This document shows positions 40,577 to 47,924 of a stretch of DNA of 64,000 nucleotides, piece by piece. The stretch covers positions 32,432 to 96,431 of the forward strand of contig JBAZEP010000001.1 in assembly GCA_041653835.1 (NCBI GenBank), given 5' to 3'. The notes under the pieces were generated by a model that worked only from the letters and a program-made list of their open reading frames with translations, did no database searches and had not been told where the DNA came from. The stretch is from UBA10183 sp041653835. GTDB taxonomy: Bacteria > Omnitrophota > Gorgyraeia > Gorgyraeales > Gorgyraeaceae. The translations under genes and the position numbers were made by a program. Numbering within the stretch: position 1 is the stretch's first letter; each line of letters begins with the position of its first letter.

Positions 40577-41205
40577 CACTTGAATACAAACCCGGTCTCC
40601 CTGGACCAAAACAATAGGTCCAGTTCGTCCATGGGTATCCTGATATTCCTGCAAAAATCCCTGACCCTGTCCTCTACCCTGAGATATTCTTTTTTAGTCA
40701 ATGATTTTGGGATCCTTTCTATAACCCCATAATCCTTCAGGTTTTTGAGTATATGCACGTCCAGTATCGCCAGGTCCTCCCCGAAACCTATATTCCTTAA
40801 AAAATGGCTCGCCTCTTTATAGCCTATGCCTTTGACGTTTTCGACGAGCCATTCCCTGGTCTTGAGTATATCCTTTTCGTCTATACAGCCCCTTATGGCA
40901 AAATGCCCGTTCTTTTTAAATAATCCCCTGGCGTTCACGATAAACTCGGCTTTCTTATTCAGGAACCTTGCCGCTTTCAGGTACGGGCTTATGGCCTTTG
41001 GACTGCCGCTGAATAGCAGGCCTTTCTTTTTCAGTTCCTTTATCGCCTTGTCGCACTCGATCGCTTCAGCCTGGGGCGTCAATATGCAGAAACACAACTC
41101 AGAAAAGACATGCCTATCGCCTTTTTTATAACTATCCTTAAAATCGTTAAGCCTTTTTTTAATCTCTTTTTTTCTTCTTCTGTACTCTTTCAAAAGTTTT
41201 TTCAT
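40576..41205 (-). CDS. Ogg2-type N-glycosylase/DNA lyase
   Basis: The 209-residue protein matches the compact Ogg2 group of 8-oxoguanine glycosylases: FSELCFCILTPQAEA, the helix-hairpin-helix VKGIGYKEASHFLRNIG with the catalytic Lys, and the catalytic Asp in LAILDVHIL. It has no added zinc or Fe-S domain. It excises oxidised guanine and cleaves the AP site. Length is typical for archaeal and anaerobe Ogg2. Its neighbours on the 5' side are oxidative-stress genes. Confidence 0.88.
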   Translation of the reverse strand: MKKLLKEYRRRKKEIKKRLNDFKDSYKKGDRHVFSELCFCILTPQAEAIECDKAIKELKKKGLLFSGSPKAISPYLKAARFLNKKAEFIVNARGLFKKNGHFAIRGCIDEKDILKTREWLVENVKGIGYKEASHFLRNIGFGEDLAILDVHILKNLKDYGVIERIPKSLTKKEYLRVEDRVRDFCRNIRIPMDELDLLFWSRETGFVFK

Positions 41206-41222
41206 AGCTTCCGCTGTTAATG

Positions 41223-41459
41223 TCAGGTTATGCCGAGGGCGCGGGAGATAGCGTCCTTGTCAAAGCCCACTATTATAGTACCGTCTATATCCAGGACAGG
41301 CACTCCCATCTGGCCGGACTTTTCCATCATCTCGCTGCCCGCCTGGGGATCGGCGCCCACGTCTATATTTTCGAACGGGATGTTGTTTTTCCTCAAAAAA
41401 TCCTTTGTCATCATGCAATAAGAACACGTGGATGTGGAATATAGTTTAACGTTAGGCAT
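41223..41459 (-). CDS. Glutaredoxin-like protein
   Basis: The 78-residue thioredoxin-fold protein has the active site CSYC in STSTCSYCMMTKDFL, the cis-Pro in MGVPVLDIDG and GFDKDAISRAL at the end. This is the NrdH/Grx-type family common in anaerobes, which reduces disulfides. It is the last gene of the Rrf2-led operon and overlaps the ferritin-like gene by 8 bases. Confidence 0.9.
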   Translation of the reverse strand: MPNVKLYSTSTCSYCMMTKDFLRKNNIPFENIDVGADPQAGSEMMEKSGQMGVPVLDIDGTIIVGFDKDAISRALGIT

Positions 41460-41934
41460 AACACCTCCTCCTTAATAACGACAGTTTAACGACATGCCTC
41501 TGTTCTTCTTTTATCAAACCTTCTATTATCCCGCGTTCCGCTTCCGGGACAAAATTCTTCATCTCGTAATAAAATAATATGGAATCCCTTTCGAAACTCA
41601 ACCCGAGCTCCACCGCCCGCTTCCCGTCCCTGACAGTCTCCGCCATGGCCTTGCCTTTTTTCTTTTTTGTGAAAATATACCCCTCGGATAACGCCTTTAT
41701 ATAACCGAAATAATCATCCGTATACGCCCCGGGCAGCTCGTATTTTTTAACCGCCGAAACCATCTTCCTAAACACCTCCATATGCTTTTTTTCCTGGCCC
41801 GCCAGGTAGTTGAAGATATTCTTCGCGGCCTTTGTTTTCGACCTCGCCGCCACCGCCTTATAAAAATCAAAACCGTTCTTTTCTATCTGGATAGCCATTT
41901 CAGCTATCTCACTCCCGGAAAATATAACGTTCAT
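41452..41934 (-). CDS. Ferritin-like / rubrerythrin-domain protein without rubredoxin tail
   Basis: The 160-residue four-helix protein carries di-iron ligands: Glu in IQIEKNGFDFY, ExxH in GQEKKHMEVF, Glu in LSFERDSILFYYEM and ExxH in EEQRHVVKL. This is the rubrerythrin-like ferritin family. It lacks the CxxC rubredoxin tail, so electrons must come from a partner such as Hrb or rubredoxin. It probably reduces peroxide. It overlaps the next gene upstream by 4 bases. Confidence 0.88.
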   Translation of the reverse strand: MNVIFSGSEIAEMAIQIEKNGFDFYKAVAARSKTKAAKNIFNYLAGQEKKHMEVFRKMVSAVKKYELPGAYTDDYFGYIKALSEGYIFTKKKKGKAMAETVRDGKRAVELGLSFERDSILFYYEMKNFVPEAERGIIEGLIKEEQRHVVKLSLLRRRCYA

Positions 41935-42503
41935 GCTCCCTCCCCGGCTATTTTAGCCCCGATATTAAAAGCCTCCTCCAGGCAGGCTGGGTATTTGGCT
42001 ATGCCGCCTTTCTTGTCCGCGCCCGGGCAAAAAAGTTCATATTTATACGCCGCGTTTATGACGGCGAAAAAATTCCTGACCACCGCTCTGGCGTTCTCAA
42101 AAAAATCCTTCCTGCCGCTGCCTTCCACGGATATAAAAACGCCCGGGATCTTCTTATAGCCGGCGTCTTTTTTCAACACGTATTTAGCCCGCCACGCGCA
42201 CTGAAACCTGTCTATCATCATCTTGGATTGGGCGCTTATAGAACCGAAGAATATCGGCGACGCGAACACTATGGCGTCCGCCTCTTTTATCTTTTTATAT
42301 ACCGCGCCCATATCATCATTTATGAGGCAGGAGCCATCGTCCGGCATTTCTTCGCATTCCTGGCACGGGACAAATTCCAGGCTGTTCAGGATAATCTTCT
42401 CCGTATCAGCGCCTTTACTCCTGGCGCCTTCGAGAAGTTTATCCAGCAATATCTCAGTATTTCCGGCCGGCCTTGGACTGCCGTTTATGCCTAATATTTT
42501 CAT
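41931..42503 (-). CDS. Flavodoxin-like NAD(P)H-dependent FMN reductase family protein
   Basis: The 190-residue protein starts MKILGINGSPRPAGNTE, the phosphate-binding loop of the iron-sulfur flavoprotein family. It has FVPCQECEEMPDDGSC, a compact Cys cluster as in ISF proteins, and FASPIFFGSISAQSK and RFQCAW. Archaeal ISF proteins carry FMN and a 4Fe-4S cluster and reduce O2 and peroxide. It begins 1 base after rubrerythrin ends. An in-frame upstream extension overlaps rubrerythrin and is rejected. Confidence 0.85.
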   Translation of the reverse strand: MKILGINGSPRPAGNTEILLDKLLEGARSKGADTEKIILNSLEFVPCQECEEMPDDGSCLINDDMGAVYKKIKEADAIVFASPIFFGSISAQSKMMIDRFQCAWRAKYVLKKDAGYKKIPGVFISVEGSGRKDFFENARAVVRNFFAVINAAYKYELFCPGADKKGGIAKYPACLEEAFNIGAKIAGEGA

Positions 42504-42504
42504 A

Positions 42505-43077
42505 TCAATAGTTTTCCGCCATGACCTCGTAATACGCCCTGGGGTGCGCGCACGCGGGACACTTATCCGGCGCTTCAGCCCCTTCATGGACATAACCGCA
42601 GTTGCGGCATTTCCATTTGACCGCTTTATCTTTTTTAAATACGGTGTTGTCTTTTATGTTTTTCCAGAGTTTTCTATACCTGGCTTCGTGCTGTTCTTCC
42701 ACCTCCGCGATTTCCTTGAACTGGACAGCCACTTCCTCAAAACCCTCTTTGCGGGCAATCGCTTCGGCGTCTTTGTATAACATTGTCCATTCCAGTTTCT
42801 CGCCGTCCGCGGCCGCTTTCAGGTTATCCAGCGTATTCCCTATTACGCCCGCCGGGTAAGACGCGGTAATCTCCACATCGCCGCCTTCCAGCAATTTGAA
42901 AAATCTCTTGGCATGCTCTTTCTCGTTATCGGCTGTTTCCAGGAATATGCCTGATATTTGCTCATAGCCTTCCCTCTTAGCCGCAGCCGCGAAATAAGTA
43001 TAACGGTTCCTTGCCTGCGATTCCCCCGCGAACGCCGCCAGGAGATTTTTTTCCGTCTGACTGCCTTTAAGTGTCAT
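42505..43077 (-). CDS. rbr: Rubrerythrin
   Basis: The 190-residue protein has the di-iron ferritin-like domain (LLAAFAGESQARNRYTYFA; ETADNEKEHAKRFF; EEVAVQFKEIAEVEEQHEARY) and the C-terminal rubredoxin-type iron site (CRNCGYVHEG...KCPACAHP). It reduces hydrogen peroxide with electrons from rubredoxin. It overlaps fprA by 4 bases. Confidence 0.97.
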   Translation of the reverse strand: MTLKGSQTEKNLLAAFAGESQARNRYTYFAAAAKREGYEQISGIFLETADNEKEHAKRFFKLLEGGDVEITASYPAGVIGNTLDNLKAAADGEKLEWTMLYKDAEAIARKEGFEEVAVQFKEIAEVEEQHEARYRKLWKNIKDNTVFKKDKAVKWKCRNCGYVHEGAEAPDKCPACAHPRAYYEVMAENY

Positions 43078-44240
43078 TGCACTACCCCCCTTACCTTGTT
43101 TTTCAGTTCTGTTAATTCGTTATCATCGGGTATCCACTGTATCTTCAGCCCTTTTACCGGCAATTCAAATTTAGCCGCTTCCAGGATATTCTCTATATCG
43201 CCCACGCTCTGGCCGCCCCAGCCGTAAGAACCGAACGCGATCCCGGTCCTGTTTTTAGGGGCGAGCCCTTTCATATAGGTAAGGAATGCCGAGACCGTGG
43301 GCAGCATGCCGTTATTCAATGTCGAAGAACCTACGCATATATATTTAGCTTCCAGGAGAGATGCCATTACATCCGATATATGGTTTGTCTGTAAGTTCTT
43401 TATCTCACACGGGATATTTTTTTCCTCGAAAACATCCATTATAGAATAAGCCATTTTTTCCGTGCTATGCCACATGGTGTCGTATATAACGATTGCTTTT
43501 TCTTTGCATATATTATCCGCCCATTTTTTGTAGCAGTCTATTATATCTTTCATATGGGTCCGCCATATCAACCCGTGGCTGGGCGCGATCATGGAAATGT
43601 CAACAGCCGAAAGGGCGTCCAACGCCTTATTCACCTGGCTGCCGTATGGTAAAACTATATTGGCGTAATATTTCGCCGCTTCTTCTTTAGCCCTGTCCCA
43701 GCCAAACTCATCTTCAAACCTCTCGCTGGACGCCACGTGCTGGCCGAACGCGTCATTGGGCAAAAGAAGCCTGTCCTCCGGGATATAGGTAGCCATGGAA
43801 TCAGGCCAGTGGACCATGGGCATAAGGATAAATTTCAGGTTCCTCGCTCCTATATTGATGGAGTCTCCTGTATTAACTACCTTTAATTTCAGGTTTTCCT
43901 TGAAATGCTTTTTTAATTCTTTTTCGCCGTTAGGAGAACATACGATAACGGCGTTCTTCGCGATACCGGCCATGGCTGGGATACACCCCGAATGGTCCAT
44001 TTCGGTATGACTGGATATTATATAGTCTATCCTGGAAGGGTCTATTACGCCTTTTATCCTCTCGAGCATCTCGTCAAACAAGTAATGTTTGACCGTATCC
44101 ACGAGTACAATTTTCTCGTCTATTATCAGATAGGCATTATAAGTAGAGCCGAGACGCGTGGAATAACCATGAAAATTCCTCAACTCCCAATCTATACCGC
44201 CGACCCAATATACGCCTTTTTTGATCTCTAACGGTTTCAT
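43074..44240 (-). CDS. fprA: Flavodiiron protein (A-type flavoprotein, FprA)
   Basis: The 388-residue protein has a beta-lactamase-like di-iron domain with SSHTEMDHSG (H-x-E-x-D-H), the later His in MVHWPDSM, Asp in LPNDAFGQH and His in APSHGLIW. A flavodoxin domain follows (VIYDTMWHSTEKMAYS; GSYGWGGQSV). It reduces oxygen to water or NO to N2O. Its electron donor is likely the rubredoxin-flavin reductase encoded directly upstream (44244). Confidence 0.95.
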   Translation of the reverse strand: MKPLEIKKGVYWVGGIDWELRNFHGYSTRLGSTYNAYLIIDEKIVLVDTVKHYLFDEMLERIKGVIDPSRIDYIISSHTEMDHSGCIPAMAGIAKNAVIVCSPNGEKELKKHFKENLKLKVVNTGDSINIGARNLKFILMPMVHWPDSMATYIPEDRLLLPNDAFGQHVASSERFEDEFGWDRAKEEAAKYYANIVLPYGSQVNKALDALSAVDISMIAPSHGLIWRTHMKDIIDCYKKWADNICKEKAIVIYDTMWHSTEKMAYSIMDVFEEKNIPCEIKNLQTNHISDVMASLLEAKYICVGSSTLNNGMLPTVSAFLTYMKGLAPKNRTGIAFGSYGWGGQSVGDIENILEAAKFELPVKGLKIQWIPDDNELTELKNKVRGVVQ

Positions 44241-44243
44241 GTT

Positions 44244-44936
44244 TTACACCTCTTTTATAAATTTGCTCTTTGACGCCCCGCACACTGGACAGACCCATGA
44301 ATCAGGGATATCTTCGAAGGCCGTGCCGGGCTGGACACCGCCATCCGGGTCTCCCGCGTCCGGGTCGTATATATAACCGCACACAGTACATTTATATTTT
44401 TGCATGCTTCCTCCTTCGCGCCTGACACCTTCTTTTTTAATAAAGGTGGGCGCTGTATCGGGTGTAGTGCCGCGCTTTACCTGGTGGTAATAATCATACG
44501 TCATGGGTTTCCCTATCTTCAATACCTTCGAATCCGTCATCCTGCCTAGAAATAGCGTATGTGTAGCGCAATCAAGCCTGCCCATGACCTCCGCCTCGAG
44601 ATAGCAGAGCGCGTTGTCCAGCGCCACAGGGCACCCTGAAGCCAGCTTTATAAATTTAATGTCTTTGAATTTATCTTCCGACCTGCCTGACCTGAACCCG
44701 AACTTGCCTATAAAGCTCAGTGGTGTTTCCTCGGAAAGCATGGATACCGTAAACCTCTTACTGGATTCGATGTACTCATGCGTAAGGTTCTTTTTGTTGA
44801 TGCTTGCGGCAATGGTTATGGGCTCGCTGGTAACCTGAAAAACAGTGTTCGCTATCTGGCCGTTAAGGAGCTCTTTCTTGTTCGAACTCACCACATACAT
44901 GCCGTAACCTATATTGTGCAGGACATTTGGGTCCAT
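44244..44936 (-). CDS. hrb: High-molecular-weight rubredoxin (flavin reductase-rubredoxin fusion)
   Basis: Residues 1-155 form a flavin reductase-like FMN-binding domain (GMYVVSSNKKELLNGQIANTV; RFTVSMLSEETP). Residues about 178-230 are a complete rubredoxin (CTVCGYIYDPDAGDP...WVCPVCGASK). Such Hrb proteins carry electrons from NADH oxidoreductases to FprA, matching its place directly before fprA. Length and domain order are standard. Confidence 0.93.
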   Translation of the reverse strand: MDPNVLHNIGYGMYVVSSNKKELLNGQIANTVFQVTSEPITIAASINKKNLTHEYIESSKRFTVSMLSEETPLSFIGKFGFRSGRSEDKFKDIKFIKLASGCPVALDNALCYLEAEVMGRLDCATHTLFLGRMTDSKVLKIGKPMTYDYYHQVKRGTTPDTAPTFIKKEGVRREGGSMQKYKCTVCGYIYDPDAGDPDGGVQPGTAFEDIPDSWVCPVCGASKSKFIKEV

Positions 44937-44945
44937 AAGGTTCCT

Positions 44946-46238
44946 TTATTTCTTTAATATCCTCTCAAGATCGTCTTTCGGGTTCGCTGTCAACCTCAGG
45001 TCAAATTTTTTCTGAAGCAGGGCAAATACATTCTTTGACAGAAAAGCCGGCGGGGTAGGCCCTATATACATGCCCCTGATATCAAGATACAACAAACTCA
45101 AAAGAATCGCAACCGCTTTTTGCTCGAACCATGACAATACCAGCGTCAATGGCAGGCTGTTAAGATCTGTCTTAAACGCGCCTGCCAGCGCTTGGGCGAT
45201 CTTGACCGCGGAATAAGCGTTATTACACTGGCCCACGTCGAGCAACCGCGGTATGCCTCCTATATCGCCGAAATCGAGCTTATTGAACCGGTATTTTCCG
45301 CAGGCAAGAGTGAGTATGACACAATCCTTGGGGACCATCTCGGCAAATTCTGTGTAATAATTCCTGCCGGGTTTCGCGCCATCACACCCGCCTATCAAAA
45401 AGAAATGTTTTATCTTCCCGGTTTTTACCGCGTCGATGATCTTATCAGCGAGAGCCAAAACCGCGGTATGGTGGAAACCTGTCATTATTTTCTTTCCCGG
45501 TTCGTCTTTCAGTGAAGGCAGGCCCTTTGCCTTTTCTATCAATTCGCTGAAATCCTTCCTGTCTTTTACGCGCCTTGACCCGGACACGCCTGTTATACCT
45601 ATAGTAAACAACCTGTCCAGGTAACTGTTCTCAGGCGGTATTAAAACGCAGTTCGTCGTGACTAAAATAGCCCCGGGGAATTCCCTGAATTCTTTTTTCT
45701 GTTCCTGCCATGCCCCGCCGTAATTACCCGCGAGGTGCTTGAATTTTTTAAGCTCGGGATAACCGTGCGCGGGCAACATCTCCCCGTGCGTATAGACATT
45801 GATGCCCGTTCCTTCGGTTTGTCTCAACAATTCATACAGGTCCAGGAGGTCATGGCCTGTCACTAGTATTGCCGGGCCTTTTCTTGTGCCTGTCTCAACC
45901 GCTGTAGGCACAGGATTACCGAATCTTTGGGTATGCGCCTTGTCCAGGAGTTCCATTACCTTGATATTGATATAACCGCACCTCAAAACCATCTCGATAT
46001 ACTGGTCAAGGTCAAAACTTACATTGGTAATGGTCTTGAATAAGGCCTCGTGCATAAACGCGTCCACCTCTTCATCTATCGCGCCCAGTTCTCTGGCGTG
46101 ATAAGCGTACGCGGCAATGCCTTTCAGCCCGAATAACAGTGTGTCCTGTAAACTCTGGACATCCTCGTTCTTACCGCACACCCCGATCTTTGTGCATCCT
46201 GTGCCGCCCGCTGTCTGTTCACACTGATAACAAAACAT
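44946..46238 (-). CDS. hcp: Hybrid-cluster protein (short form)
   Basis: The 430-residue protein has the N-terminal Fe-S motif C3-x2-C6-x8-C15-x5-C21 (FCYQCEQTAGG...CTKIGVC) and the hybrid-cluster ligands in TGHDLLDLYE, TTNCVLIPP, GGCDGAKPGRNYY, LACGKYRFN and WFEQKAVA. Usual Hcp proteins have about 540 residues; this is the shorter class that lacks part of the helical bundle. Hcp reduces NO (and hydroxylamine in vitro), which fits a nitrosative-stress role in this operon. Confidence 0.92.
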   Translation of the reverse strand: MFCYQCEQTAGGTGCTKIGVCGKNEDVQSLQDTLLFGLKGIAAYAYHARELGAIDEEVDAFMHEALFKTITNVSFDLDQYIEMVLRCGYINIKVMELLDKAHTQRFGNPVPTAVETGTRKGPAILVTGHDLLDLYELLRQTEGTGINVYTHGEMLPAHGYPELKKFKHLAGNYGGAWQEQKKEFREFPGAILVTTNCVLIPPENSYLDRLFTIGITGVSGSRRVKDRKDFSELIEKAKGLPSLKDEPGKKIMTGFHHTAVLALADKIIDAVKTGKIKHFFLIGGCDGAKPGRNYYTEFAEMVPKDCVILTLACGKYRFNKLDFGDIGGIPRLLDVGQCNNAYSAVKIAQALAGAFKTDLNSLPLTLVLSWFEQKAVAILLSLLYLDIRGMYIGPTPPAFLSKNVFALLQKKFDLRLTANPKDDLERILKK

Positions 46239-46241
46239 TTT

Positions 46242-46493
46242 TTATCCTCCGGGTTTTATATTTCTGTTCTTGTATTTATTATATTTTTCTTCGCCTACGC
46301 ATTCTTTCGCCATGCTGCACCAGTCAAGGCAGGAACCCGGCAGGCACCTGGCCGCCTTTTTCCCGCAATGGGGACATGTTGTTTCCACTTCATCAGACCA
46401 TATCTCTATCTCTTTCCCGCATGAACATTTTATGTTTTCGGGAAAGGGTTCTTTTATCCTTTTGGAACCCGGGCACGTGTCGAAGAAACTCAT
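46242..46493 (-). CDS. Small Cys-rich zinc-ribbon protein
   Basis: The 83-residue protein has a four-Cys ribbon (CSCGKEIEIW...TTCPHCGK) followed by a second Cys group (CLPGSCLDWCSMAKECVG). It lies between the ferredoxin-like protein and hcp with overlaps of a few bases. Similar small proteins are seen next to hcp in other anaerobes; the function is unknown. Zinc or Fe-S binding is possible. Confidence 0.75.
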   Translation of the reverse strand: MSFFDTCPGSKRIKEPFPENIKCSCGKEIEIWSDEVETTCPHCGKKAARCLPGSCLDWCSMAKECVGEEKYNKYKNRNIKPGG

Positions 46494-47203
46494 TTTACAC
46501 CGCCCTGGATGCCTATTGTGATCTCTTTAAGCGCCGGTTTTTTGCCGGATAATCTTACCGCCTCATCCACTACGCGGTTCAAGCCGAAACAACACGGCAC
46601 TTCCATGTGCGCTATTGTCACGCTCTTTATGTCGTTGGCCTTAAATATCCCTGCCAGTTTCTCGATGTATAGCCCGGCGTCATCAAGCTTTGGACAGCAG
46701 ATGATAAGCGCCTTTCCTTTCAGTATATCGCGGTGGAAATCCGGATAGGAAAATCCAACGCAATCAGCCGCTATAAGTAAGTCCGCGCTTTTAAGATACG
46801 GCGCCTCCGCAGGGACCAGCATCAGCTGGACCGGCCAGTTCGCGAGCTCGGAAAGGGTTTTTTCCGTTTTCGCGGCATTAGCGCCCGCGCCACCGGCTTT
46901 CAGCGTCCTGACCATTGTCCCGGGACATCCGAAAACTGGTTTTTTATCTTCCCGCTTTTTTATCTCCGCCAGATGCCTCTTCGTCTCTTTCTCATCAAAC
47001 ACAGCCGCGTCCCTTTCCTCTATAGTAATAGCCCCTTCCGGGCAATGGCCAAGGCACGCGCCTAATCCGTCACAATAGATATCCTTGACAAGCCTGGCCT
47101 TGCCGTCCACTATCCGGAGCGCGCCCTCGGCGCAATTCGGGACGCATAAACCGCATCCGGTGCATTTTTCCTCGTCTATTTTTACGATCTGGCGTTTTGC
47201 CAT
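46490..47203 (-). CDS. Ferredoxin-domain protein of the hcp operon
   Basis: The 237-residue protein starts with two 4Fe-4S motifs: CTGCGLCVPNCAEGAL is complete, while the second, CDGLGACLGHCPEGAI, lacks one Cys of the standard pattern. The remainder has ELANWPVQLMLVPAEAPYL, IAADCVGFSYPDFH, IICCPKLDDAG and HMEVPCCFG, a thioredoxin-like or sulfur-cluster fold also seen in small anaerobe proteins beside hcp. It probably supplies electrons to Hcp. It overlaps the zinc-ribbon gene by 4 bases. Confidence 0.82.
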   Translation of the reverse strand: MAKRQIVKIDEEKCTGCGLCVPNCAEGALRIVDGKARLVKDIYCDGLGACLGHCPEGAITIEERDAAVFDEKETKRHLAEIKKREDKKPVFGCPGTMVRTLKAGGAGANAAKTEKTLSELANWPVQLMLVPAEAPYLKSADLLIAADCVGFSYPDFHRDILKGKALIICCPKLDDAGLYIEKLAGIFKANDIKSVTIAHMEVPCCFGLNRVVDEAVRLSGKKPALKEITIGIQGGVK

Positions 47204-47205
47204 AC

Positions 47206-47616
47206 CTACCTCGCCAAAGACCTTATGGTTATCCTATCCAGCTCTTTCACTACAACCGCGTTGACCGCCTTCATCTTTTTTCTTAAAGGGCACGCGCTTC
47301 TCTCAGGGCAGATCTTTCCTTTAAGCAAACAGTTAGTAAGGTCTATCCTTCCCTGGAATATATTCATTATATCCGTTATCCTTATATTTTCCGGCCTGGA
47401 CAAAAACATAAAGCCGCCCGCGTTGCCTTTATAGGAAGCCAGTACCTTCCTCTCCGCCAGCCTCTGCAGTATCCTTCTTAAAAATACCTTGGGAAGTTTT
47501 TCGGAACGCACTATATCTTCCACCGTCACTACCTTTTTGTCTTTCCGCGACAGGGCCTTTGACATGTATATCAATGCCCTCAGCGCGTAATCCGTGTCCC
47601 TCGTCATAAATCTCAT
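47206..47616 (-). CDS. Rrf2-family Fe-S regulator
   Basis: The 136-residue protein has the Rrf2 winged-helix start (TRDTDYALRALIYMSK; LPKVFLRRILQRL) and three Cys (NCLLKGKICPERSAC, spacing C-x7-C-x5-C) as in IscR and NsrR, which bind a 2Fe-2S or 4Fe-4S cluster. It is the first gene of the oxygen/NO-defence operon and its promoter lies in a palindrome, indicating autoregulation. NO or oxygen sensing is inferred. Confidence 0.9.
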   Translation of the reverse strand: MRFMTRDTDYALRALIYMSKALSRKDKKVVTVEDIVRSEKLPKVFLRRILQRLAERKVLASYKGNAGGFMFLSRPENIRITDIMNIFQGRIDLTNCLLKGKICPERSACPLRKKMKAVNAVVVKELDRITIRSLAR

Positions 47617-47632
47617 GCGGACTCCCTTTCAA

Positions 47633-47653
47633 ATGATACTATTTTAGTATCAT
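47633..47653 (-). promoter_or_regulatory. Palindromic operator of the Rrf2-led operon
   Basis: ATGATACTA (47633-47641) and TAGTATCAT (47645-47653) form a perfect dyad separated by 3 bases. It covers the -10 box, as expected for a dimeric Rrf2-type repressor. Confidence 0.75.
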
Positions 47654-47669
47654 ATACAAGGATTGTCAA
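47641..47669 (-). promoter_or_regulatory. Promoter of the Rrf2-led operon
   Basis: On the minus strand TTGACA (47664-47669) and TAAAAT (47641-47646) are separated by 17 bases. A single promoter can serve all ten genes down to 41223, since no gap between them exceeds 10 bases. Confidence 0.8.
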
Positions 47670-47687
47670 GCAAAAAATGTAAAAAGA

Positions 47688-47924
47688 TCAAACCGCCCTT
47701 ACATATATGCATGACGCCAGTTCCTTGTCCACCGCGAACTGGCTCTTGTGTATCTGGAAAACAAATGAAGGAAACTTCTGTATAAGAACGATGTCGGCGT
47801 CAGGAAGAGCGCCTATGGCTATTATCCTCTGGAGCGTCGCGTTATCCTCTGTTTTTATATGCGATATCTTCGCTTTTTTATGCGGTTCCAGCTTCGTCAA
47901 CGGTATTATTACGGCAGGTTTCAT
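47688..47924 (-). CDS. feoA: FeoA iron-transport protein
   Basis: The 78-residue SH3-like protein has the FeoA form: ITKLEPHKKAKISHIKTED, LQRIIAIGALPDADIVLIQKFPS and VFQIHKSQFAVDKELA. It supports ferrous iron import by FeoB. It overlaps the FeoB membrane-domain gene by 4 bases. Confidence 0.9.
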   Translation of the reverse strand: MKPAVIIPLTKLEPHKKAKISHIKTEDNATLQRIIAIGALPDADIVLIQKFPSFVFQIHKSQFAVDKELASCIYVRAV

